Positions 1 through 7,489 of a DNA stretch of 7,489 bases are shown here, in pieces. Position numbers and translations under genes: made by a program. Within the stretch, counting starts at the first letter, position 1, and every line of letters starts with the position of its first letter. The stretch comes from Alphaproteobacteria bacterium. GTDB lineage: Bacteria > Myxococcota_A > UBA796 > GCA-2862545. The stretch lies in the NCBI GenBank assembly GCA_020632885.1, contig JACKEQ010000086.1, positions 1 through 7,489 on the forward strand. The letters run 5' to 3'. The notes beneath the pieces were generated by a model that worked only from the letters and a program-made list of their open reading frames with translations, was not told the DNA's origin and searched no databases.

Positions 1-1373
1 CCGCGCGCTCACCCAGCCCCGGAGATGGGCGACCTGCCGGGCGACCTCGCTGGGCGCGGTGCCGCCGAAGCTCGTGCGGCGCTCCGCTGCGGCGCGGGGC
101 ACCAACCAGCCCATGACGTCGGGCTCGAACGCGGGGTGGTGCTGCTTCATGACCTCGAGGGTGAGCCCGCCGAAGTCCGTGCCGTGGGCCTCGCACCAGG
201 CCACCAGCCGCCCGGACACGTGGTGGGCATCGCGGAACGGCACCCCCTTCGCGGCCAGGTAGTCGGCGAGCTCCGTGGCGAGCAGGAAGTCGCCCTCGAG
301 CTCCCGCTCGTAGCGGTCGCGGGTGACCGTGAGGGTCCGCCACATCCCGGCCGTGATCCGGACCGACGCCGTGGTGGTCTCCACGCTGTCGAAGAGGGCC
401 TGGCGGTCCTCCTGGAGGTCGCGGTTGTAGGCCAGCGGCAGGCCCTTCACCATGACCAGGAGCGACTGCAGGGCCCCGTGCACGCGGCCCACCTTGCCCC
501 GCACGAGCTCGGCGGCGTCGGGGTTGCGCTTCTGGGGCATGATCGAGCTGCCCGTCGCGTAGGCCTCGCCCATGCGCACGAACCGGAACTCCGAGGTGGA
601 CCAGAGCACGAGCTCCTCGGCCATCCTCGAGAGGTGGGTCATCGCGATGGCGCACACGCTGGCGCACTCCAGCTGGTGATCGCGGGCGGCGACCGCGTCC
701 ATCGCGTTGTGCACCGGGCCCGAGAACCCCAGCGCCTCGGCCGTGAAGTGACGGTCGATGGCGTGGGGGGTCCCCGCCATGGCGCCCGCACCGAGTGGGC
801 TCGCGTCCAGGCGCTTCAGGGCGTCCGCGAGACGGTCGGCGTCGCGCTGCACCGTGAACGCGTGGGCGAGGAGGTGGTGACCGAGCAGGATGGGCTGGCC
901 GCGCTGGAGGTGCGTGAACCCCGGCATCAGCACGTCGCCGTCGGCCTCCACGCGCTCCACCAGCGCCAGCACGAGGTCCACCAGGGCCGCGTGCAGGCCC
1001 TTCATGCGGGTGCGCATCCAGAGGCGCACGTCCGTGGCCACCTGGTCGTTCCGGCTGCGCGCCGTGTGGAGCTTGGCACCCACGGGGCCCACGAGGGCCG
1101 TCAGGCGCGACTCCACGGCCATGTGGATGTCCTCGAGGTCCGGCGTGGGCACGTACTCGCCACGCTCGAGCTCGCCGGCCACCCGGTCGAGCCCGTCGAG
1201 GAGCGTCTGGAGCTCGTCGGACGTCAGCAGCCCCACGTGGGCCAGGCCCCGGGCGTGCGCCCGCGAACCCTCGATGTCCTCGCGCCACATGCGGAGGTCC
1301 ACGTCCAGGCTCTCGCTGAACCGGACCATGTCCTCCGCGGGACCGCTGCTGAACCGACCGTCCCAGAGCGCCA

Positions 1374-1374
<1 letters not shown>
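1..1374 (-). CDS. argH: Argininosuccinate lyase, 3' end cut by window edge
   Basis: Catalyses the last step of arginine biosynthesis in the cytoplasm, splitting argininosuccinate into arginine and fumarate. The reading frame runs from the ATG at 1374-1372 to base 1 without a stop: 458 codons, about the full family length (around 460), so only the last few codons can be missing. Family landmarks are all present: TARSRNDQVATD at residues 104-115, MPGFTHLQRGQP at 150-161 with the active-site-region His155, and the fumarate lyase signature GSSIMPQKRNPD at 275-286, whose Ser277 is the expected catalytic serine of the flexible loop. Members of this superfamily act as homotetramers with active sites shared between subunits. 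The start is fixed by an AGAGGA Shine-Dalgarno 7 nt upstream and by a 1-nt overlap with the argG stop codon (TGATG), which suggests translational coupling. No missing key residue and no frameshift seen. Confidence 0.98.
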
Positions 1375-2567
<1,193 letters not shown>

Positions 2568-2574
2568 GGCGCTG

Positions 2575-2580
2575 TCTCCT
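2575..2580 (-). promoter_or_regulatory. Shine-Dalgarno site fixing the GTG start of argG
   Basis: AGGAGA on the minus strand, 7 nt before a GTG start codon. It is the only good ribosome-binding sequence near the 5' end of argG and decides the start there. Confidence 0.8.
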
Positions 2581-2607
2581 CGGCAGGTCGAGCGCGTAAT
2601 CTGTTTG

Positions 2608-2630
2608 CCCGGCTGCGCCAGAGACCCGGG
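2608..2630 (-). other. Possible small hairpin just after the fusion gene's stop
   Basis: CCCGG and CCGGG arms enclose an inner CTG/CAG pair with a CGC loop and a 4-nt bulge on one side. It begins two bases after the TGA of the pseudokinase-cyclase gene and lies in the 64-nt gap before argG. There is no run of T after it, so it does not look like a normal intrinsic terminator. It could be a processing or attenuating structure, or chance in GC-rich DNA. Confidence 0.2.
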
Positions 2631-2631
2631 G

Positions 2632-4098
2632 TCAGTCCGCGACGCGTTCGGCCTTCACCGGCTCGAATGTGCGCTCGGACAGCTCGTTGGGCACGATCTG
2701 CACGATGCGCTGCGTGCCGGACAGGCTTCGGAGCTGGAACTCTCCGAGGTCGGTCTCCACCACCTGGGCGCGGAGGTCGCGCGGGGCCTGCTCCCACGTC
2801 TCGGCGCTGATGAGGATCTGGCCTCCGTGGCCCACTCCGGAGATCCGGGCCGCCCGGTTGACCATCGGGCCGTAGTAGTCCGCGCGGTTGCCCACACGCC
2901 GGCACTCGGGGAGCCCTTCGTGCACGCCCATCCGCACGCGGAGACCCCGGAATCCCGGCTCCACGGAGGCCTCCTTGCGGGCCAGCAGCGCCTCGGACCA
3001 GGGGTGCTCGTGGAGCTTGCGCTGCACCTCCACGCAGAAGCGGATGGCCTGGCTGGCCTCCGGGAAGGCCACCATGAACGCGTCGCCCTCGGTCTTCACC
3101 TCGTAGCCGCCGTACTTCTGGAGGGCGGCTCGCATCACGGCGTCGTGGGCGTGCAGCGAGTGGCGCGTGACCTCCTCGGCGGCCTCCCAGAGCCGCGTGC
3201 TCCCCTGGATGTCGGTGAACACCAGGGTGACCTTGCCCACCGGGGCGGCGAGGGCCACGCCCTTCGGGCGGGTCTCGAGGCCGGAGAACCACACGTCCGC
3301 GAGCTCCTTGGCGCTCTGGAGGCGGTCGTCCTCCTCGACGATCAGGCAGTACGCGATGGCCCGCGCCCAGCGCGTGGGGACGTCCGGCAGGAGCTTCTTG
3401 AGCGGGTGGTAGGTGCCCGAGCGCACGAGGGCGAAGATGTCCTCGGTGGTGTCAGCCGCGAAGGCGTGGTGGCCGGTGACCAGGAAGTAGAGGATGCACC
3501 CGAGGGACCAGAGGTCCGCGCGGTAGTCCACCGCGTTGGTGTCGTGGGTGGCCTCCGGCGACATGTACATCGCCGTGCCGAACACCTGGCGCTTGCCCTT
3601 CTCCATCACGGCCGTGGTGCCGGCCTTGATGGCGATGTTGAAGTCCGCGATGCGGGGCACGTACGTGTCGGGCGTGATCTCGACGATGATGTTGCCCGGC
3701 TTGAGGTGACGGTGGATGACGGAGTTCGCGTGCAGGAAGTCCACCGCTTCGATCAGACCGCCCGCGATGCCGTCGATGCGCTCCTCGTCGAGCTTGTGGA
3801 AGTAGACGAACTGCTCGAGGTCCGGGCCCTGGACGTGATCGAGCACCACCACCGGCTTTCCGTCCCACTCCAGCACGTCGGTGCAGGAGACGACCCCACG
3901 GTGGCGGAGCTTGGCCTGGATCTTGGCGCCGTTCACGAGCTGGGCGAGCAGGCCGCGGATCTTCCGGTTGGGCACGACGAGGGCATGGTGGGTGCCGAGC
4001 GTGACGTGCCGGGCATGGTAGGTCGTGGCGGTACGGCCGGCTCCGATGCGGGAGATGACGACGTACCGTTCGAGCTGGGCGCCGGGGATCAGTTCCAT
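2632..4098 (-). CDS. Pseudokinase-class III adenylyl cyclase fusion protein
   Basis: 488 residues. Residues about 12-272 form a Ser/Thr-kinase-like domain. Glycine loop IGAGRTATTY is at 18-27, then HALV at 38-41 where VA(I/V)K is expected. The helix-C position is Gly57, the catalytic loop HRHLKPGN is at 129-136, and DFN is at 152-154 for DFG. GTAMYMSPE is at 174-182 and DLWSLG at 195-200. Lys, Glu and the HRD Asp are thus absent, while Lys133, Asn136 and Asp152 remain. Residues about 287-470 are a class III cyclase domain with metal-binding Asp296 and Asp339, adenine-selecting Lys335 and Asp407, and transition-state Asn414 and Arg418. It should make cAMP from ATP as a homodimer. No signal peptide or membrane segment, so probably cytosolic. 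The ATG is supported by the short lead-in typical of bacterial kinases, but it has no Shine-Dalgarno. My inference is that the kinase-like half regulates the cyclase. Confidence 0.93.
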   Translation of the reverse strand: MELIPGAQLERYVVISRIGAGRTATTYHARHVTLGTHHALVVPNRKIRGLLAQLVNGAKIQAKLRHRGVVSCTDVLEWDGKPVVVLDHVQGPDLEQFVYFHKLDEERIDGIAGGLIEAVDFLHANSVIHRHLKPGNIIVEITPDTYVPRIADFNIAIKAGTTAVMEKGKRQVFGTAMYMSPEATHDTNAVDYRADLWSLGCILYFLVTGHHAFAADTTEDIFALVRSGTYHPLKKLLPDVPTRWARAIAYCLIVEEDDRLQSAKELADVWFSGLETRPKGVALAAPVGKVTLVFTDIQGSTRLWEAAEEVTRHSLHAHDAVMRAALQKYGGYEVKTEGDAFMVAFPEASQAIRFCVEVQRKLHEHPWSEALLARKEASVEPGFRGLRVRMGVHEGLPECRRVGNRADYYGPMVNRAARISGVGHGGQILISAETWEQAPRDLRAQVVETDLGEFQLRSLSGTQRIVQIVPNELSERTFEPVKAERVAD

Positions 4099-4105
4099 GC
4101 CGACA

Positions 4106-4111
4106 AGGGTA
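4106..4111 (-). promoter_or_regulatory. Possible -10 element for a leaderless fusion-gene transcript
   Basis: TACCCT on the minus strand fits the TANNNT pattern and ends 7 nt before the ATG of the pseudokinase-cyclase gene, the geometry seen in leaderless bacterial promoters. No Shine-Dalgarno precedes that ATG, which makes a leaderless start more plausible. No convincing -35 element is seen, and a six-base match may be chance. Confidence 0.25.
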
Positions 4112-4159
4112 GCCGGTCCGAGCGGTTTCGGGGAGCGCTTGCGAAGAATCTGCGCAGGG

Positions 4160-7100
4160 TCAGAAGCGCGTCTCCCAGGAGGCGTCGAGCCACTGGTAGC
4201 GATCGCCCGCGCCGGCCTGCAGGAGGAGCCCGCGGACCAGGGCCCACTCCAGGGCGAACGACACGACGTTCTCGTCCTGATCGGCGAACGGGCGCAGCAC
4301 GAGCTCCGAGAAGATCGACGCAGACCACGGGGCCCCGACGCGCACGGAGCCGTCCGCCTCGAAGGACAGCGCGCCCGCAGCGGCCCCCGAGAACACCGAG
4401 CTCGTGAGGAGCGCCGCCGCCGCGAGGGCGGCGTCCTGGGAGGCCGCCTGCCCCTGGGTGCTCGTGAGGCTGGCGACCGACTTCCCGGTGATCAGCATCA
4501 CGAGGACCTGGGTGTCGTCGAACCCGTCGCTGGTGGCCGCCAGGGACGGCTCGTCCACCGTGCCCGAGATGCGCAGGTCGATGGTGGTGTCCTGGACGTG
4601 GCTCTCGGCCGACAGGTCCAGCGGGCTCTCGCCGAGGTCGTCCGGGAACAGCGTGATGGTGCCGTCGTCGAGCCGGAACTTCGTGCGCAGGACCTGGACG
4701 GTCCCGTCCACCACGTCCACCTCGCCCCCCACCCGCCACGACGCGTCCGGGTTCAGCCCGACCCGCACGTCCCCACCGACCCGCGCGTTCACGTTCGCCT
4801 GGGTGATGGTGGCCGTGAGCTTGCCGAGATCGTCGAAGAACGGCGTCACCGCCACGACCTCCAGGTTGCGCTTGAGGTCGATGGCGAGGTCGATGTCGAA
4901 GCTCTCGTACACCGGCGGGGTGGTGGGGACCGTGAACGTGCGGGACTCGCCGGCGCGGTGGATCACGAGCTCCGGGACGGGCTGGAGGGGGGCCGCGGCC
5001 ACGGCGTCGTCGGCGCGGTAGACGTAGCGGCCGTTCACCAGCTCCACCTTGCCGTCGACGTTCAGCGCGGGCCAGGCGCCGCTGACGCGCACGTCGCCCG
5101 CCACGCGCATCGCGGTGTCGTAGGTGCCCATGAGCCACGCGTCGTCGAGGGTGACGCGGGCCGAGAGCTCGTCCAGGGCGCCCTGATCGAGGTTCGCAGC
5201 GCCCGTCATGCGCACGAGCGACGCACGGTTCTCGTCGAACACCCCGATGCGGTTCAGGGGCTCGGTCCGGGCCACGAGCCTGGTGAGCTTGACCCGGCGG
5301 CCCCGGCCCTCGGCCTCCATGACGAGGTCGGACACCTGGAGCCCCAGGGGCTCGTAGACGAAGCGCCCCCCGTCCACGCTCGCGTCGAGCTCCACGAGCG
5401 GATCGGCGATCGTGCCCTTCACCGTGCCGCTCGCGGCGAGCTTCCCGGCCGGGTTGCCCACGCCGTCCACCACCGACGCGAGGGCCAGCGGCATGTCCAC
5501 CGCCTCGATGTGCAGGTCGAGGTCGCCGGCCGTCCAGGTGCTCGCGTCCTCGCGCAAATCGATGGCGAGCGGGGCCTTGCCCTCCACGAGCAGCGAGCCG
5601 TCCTGGAACTGGAGGTCGAGCTGCACGTCCAGCCCGCCGTCCACGGGGCGGAGCAGGAGGTGCCCCACGTCCACCGCCACGTCGCCCACCGAGCCCGACT
5701 CCCAGCGCATCTCCCCGTCGATCCGCGGTGTGTACGGGCTCCCGGAGGCCACCAGGGCCCCCACGAGGTCGCCCGTGGCGGGCACCTCCAGGTCCGCCAC
5801 GGCGAGCAGGCTGTGGGTGGGGAGGTGATCGAGCTCGGCGTGCACGACCATGTCGTCCACCCAGAGCTCGAGGTCCGAGGTGTCCGGGGCCACCTCGGTC
5901 TCCCCGAACGCGGACGCGAACACCTCGCTCATCCGGGTGTCTCCGGTGAGCGTGACCTGGGCGCGGTCCGCGATGCCCTCTCGAACCGCCGTCCAGCCCG
6001 AGAGCGTGCTGGCCTGGCGGCTGACGTCCACCTCCACGCGTCCGGGCTCGATCCAGCCCGGCACGGCGGACTCCACCACGCCCCGGATGCGGAAGGCGGG
6101 GTCGCGGAGGGCTCCGTTCACGTCGATGTGCGCGGAGAGCTCGCCCTCCGGCACCCCGAGCTCGCTGGTGGTCACCTGCTCCAGCCGCTCGAGGAGCCCG
6201 GGCGCCACGTCGATGCCGAGGTCCACCGCGCGGGCGGGGGCGAGGCCGGGAGCCGCGAGGTCGAGGTCGACGGGCAGCGTGCCGTGCAGCGCACCCAACG
6301 GCGTGCCCGCGGCTCCGAGGGCGAGGTCGAGCCGCACGTCACCGCCCTCGCCGCGGAAGGTGCCGTCCACGTCGAGCCAACGGGCCACTCCCTCCATCCA
6401 GAAGCCCTCGAGGTCGACGAGGCCATCGAGGGTGGGGGACTCGGCGGGACCCGTGATCGTGCTGTCCAGGCGCAGCACGCCCGACAGACCGTCGAAGGCG
6501 TCCGGGAAGAGCTCCGCGAGGGCGTCGAGCTGCAGGCCCACCACCTTCACCCGACCGTCCACCTTCCCGACGGTGGCGAGGTCTCCCGACACGTCGAGGT
6601 CGCCGTGGGACCCGCGCAGGCTGATGCGGCTCCCGGACACGCCGCCCTCCACGAGGGTGAGCTCCAGGGGCCCGTTGCCCACCCACGAGAGCCGCGGCGT
6701 GGGGGCGAGCTCGAAGCGGCTGGTGCGCAGGTGGCTGGCCCCGAGATCGAAGGTGCCGGCGGTGCGCAGGAACTGGCGGTCGCCGTCGTCGAGCCCGACG
6801 TCGAAGTCCACCACGTCGTCCACCATGTGCACGCGCGCCGTACCGTCCGACCCGAGGAAGGTCTGGAGGTCGAAGGCGCCGAGCCCGATCGTGGCGTCCA
6901 CCACGCGTGGGCCCGTCGTGGGCAGGTTCGCCTCGAAGCCCACCTGGGCGCGCTCGAAGCGGCCCGCACCGCTCGGGAGCTCGACGCCACCGAGGGTCAC
7001 GGGACCACTGGCCACCAGGCCGGACGGCGTCTTGCGGACGTCGATGTCCTGGCCCGCGAGGGTCGCCATGCCGAGCCCGTACGCGAGCCCACCCTCGCCC

Positions 7101-7489
7101 TCGAGGCCCACCCGGAACGCGAAGTCACCCCCCTTCGTCCATCCGGACAGCTCGGCCGTCAGGGTCTCCACGCGGACGTCCGGCGTGTAGGTGAACGGCG
7201 CGTAGCGCACGCGCCCACCGAGGCGGAAGCGACCGTCGTCCGTCTTGAGGTTCGACGTGATCGTGAGGTCCGCGCGACCGTCCTGCGAGAGCCCCTCGAT
7301 GCCGAGGGCGGTGATCTGCTCGGCCGAGAGCGTGCCCTCCACGTCCAGGGAGAGGGGGCCGCCCACGAGATCGATGGTCCCGGTGGCCGACAGGGGTCCC
7401 GCCACACCGTCGAAGTCCCCGCGCGTCAGCTTCAGCAGGCCCTTCTCGATCCGACCGTCGAAGGCGGCGTCTCGGAGGTGGTAGGTGCC
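4160..7489 (-). CDS. tamB: TamB-family (DUF490/AsmA-like) envelope protein, 5' end cut by window edge
   Basis: Large periplasm-spanning protein of the TamB/AsmA-like superfamily, known for roles in outer-membrane protein assembly (with TamA) and in phospholipid transport between membranes. 1109 residues are visible, and the frame stays open to the right edge, so the N-terminal membrane anchor and true start are not seen. A GTG at 7405 is inside the gene and not a likely start. The sequence is low-complexity beta-strand type, rich in Gly, Asp, Val and Leu, with no cysteine. A recurring G-x(n)-P-x(n)-G pattern appears about every 110 residues between 6436 and 4748. The C-terminal part matches the conserved TamB domain: a GGDVRVG repeat, FRLDDGTITLFPDD, then ISGTVDEPSLAA and QVLVMLITGKS. 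It ends in WETRF with a terminal phenylalanine, as usual for this family. No tamA-like gene is in view. It may instead be another AsmA-like paralogue (YhdP, YdbH type), but the C-terminus favours TamB. Confidence 0.85.
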   Translation of the reverse strand, partial: GTYHLRDAAFDGRIEKGLLKLTRGDFDGVAGPLSATGTIDLVGGPLSLDVEGTLSAEQITALGIEGLSQDGRADLTITSNLKTDDGRFRLGGRVRYAPFTYTPDVRVETLTAELSGWTKGGDFAFRVGLEGEGGLAYGLGMATLAGQDIDVRKTPSGLVASGPVTLGGVELPSGAGRFERAQVGFEANLPTTGPRVVDATIGLGAFDLQTFLGSDGTARVHMVDDVVDFDVGLDDGDRQFLRTAGTFDLGASHLRTSRFELAPTPRLSWVGNGPLELTLVEGGVSGSRISLRGSHGDLDVSGDLATVGKVDGRVKVVGLQLDALAELFPDAFDGLSGVLRLDSTITGPAESPTLDGLVDLEGFWMEGVARWLDVDGTFRGEGGDVRLDLALGAAGTPLGALHGTLPVDLDLAAPGLAPARAVDLGIDVAPGLLERLEQVTTSELGVPEGELSAHIDVNGALRDPAFRIRGVVESAVPGWIEPGRVEVDVSRQASTLSGWTAVREGIADRAQVTLTGDTRMSEVFASAFGETEVAPDTSDLELWVDDMVVHAELDHLPTHSLLAVADLEVPATGDLVGALVASGSPYTPRIDGEMRWESGSVGDVAVDVGHLLLRPVDGGLDVQLDLQFQDGSLLVEGKAPLAIDLREDASTWTAGDLDLHIEAVDMPLALASVVDGVGNPAGKLAASGTVKGTIADPLVELDASVDGGRFVYEPLGLQVSDLVMEAEGRGRRVKLTRLVARTEPLNRIGVFDENRASLVRMTGAANLDQGALDELSARVTLDDAWLMGTYDTAMRVAGDVRVSGAWPALNVDGKVELVNGRYVYRADDAVAAAPLQPVPELVIHRAGESRTFTVPTTPPVYESFDIDLAIDLKRNLEVVAVTPFFDDLGKLTATITQANVNARVGGDVRVGLNPDASWRVGGEVDVVDGTVQVLRTKFRLDDGTITLFPDDLGESPLDLSAESHVQDTTIDLRISGTVDEPSLAATSDGFDDTQVLVMLITGKSVASLTSTQGQAASQDAALAAAALLTSSVFSGAAAGALSFEADGSVRVGAPWSASIFSELVLRPFADQDENVVSFALEWALVRGLLLQAGAGDRYQWLDASWETRF

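Noticed and set aside
1..24. Truncated or frameshifted argH end
   Set aside because: The frame is open to base 1 with normal C-terminal sequence (QVAHLRGWVSAR) at about full family length; the stop is simply beyond the edge.
2592..2626. Sigma-54 or sigma-70 type promoter in the gap before argG
   Set aside because: TGGCGC and an AT-rich CAAACAGATTAC stretch are present, but GC/TTGC or -35/-10 spacing does not fit either consensus.
4099..4159. Intrinsic terminator between the TamB-like gene and the fusion gene
   Set aside because: Only 4-bp stems (for example CCGA/TCGG) and no T-run were found, so no terminator can be supported.
2605..4407. 600-codon plus-strand open frame opposite the fusion gene
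   Set aside because: Runs antisense through the pseudokinase-cyclase gene and into tamB and becomes Arg/Pro-rich at its end. No ribosome site or recognisable motif.
4089..5138. 349-codon minus-strand frame overlapping the 3' end of the TamB-like gene
   Set aside because: Extremely Arg/Gly/Ala-rich product in a shifted frame within a gene whose own frame matches the TamB domain.
5850..7190. 446-codon plus-strand frame inside the TamB-like gene
   Set aside because: Ser/Arg/Pro-rich shadow frame without any family likeness.
7403..7405. GTG as the start of the TamB-like protein
   Set aside because: The same frame continues upstream with TamB-like sequence (TYHLRDAAFDG...) to the window edge, there is no membrane anchor after this GTG, and the family starts much earlier.

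Overview
The window holds four protein genes, all on the minus strand and packed almost end to end. In transcription order they are: a large TamB/AsmA-like envelope protein (5' end off the right edge), a protein kinase-like/class III nucleotidyl cyclase fusion, argininosuccinate synthase (argG) and argininosuccinate lyase (argH, 3' end just off the left edge). The gaps are 61 nt (tamB to fusion), 64 nt (fusion to argG) and a 1-nt stop/start overlap (argG to argH). No gap exceeds 300 bases. I see no RNA gene, insertion sequence, CRISPR array, attachment site or strong intrinsic terminator.

The DNA is very GC-rich throughout, with G/C at nearly every third codon position. This also explains the long spurious open frames on the plus strand. 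A TamB-family protein implies a diderm (outer-membrane) bacterium. Kinase-like proteins fused to cyclases are typical of signalling-rich lineages such as myxobacteria and their relatives, so I lean towards Myxococcota or a neighbouring phylum. That is inference; no 16S rRNA or other taxonomic marker is present.

Region by region: 7489-4160 is the TamB-like gene, 1109 visible residues with no cysteine, a roughly 110-residue repeating pattern and a conserved C-terminal translocation/assembly domain. 4098-2632 is the fusion gene. 2567-1374 is argG and 1374-1 is argH; together they carry out the last two steps of arginine synthesis (citrulline to argininosuccinate to arginine plus fumarate).

The most interesting gene is the fusion. 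Its kinase-like domain has lost the usual ATP-anchoring lysine, the helix-C glutamate and the catalytic HRD aspartate (now HRH), so it reads as a pseudokinase. The cyclase domain keeps all six canonical class III adenylyl cyclase residues. This is the same domain order as animal receptor guanylyl cyclases (dead kinase homology domain, then cyclase), but in a soluble bacterial protein whose cyclase core resembles the fungal Cyr1/trypanosomatid type. It lies between an envelope-assembly gene and two arginine-biosynthesis genes and is probably at least partly co-transcribed with them; whether there is a functional link is unknown.
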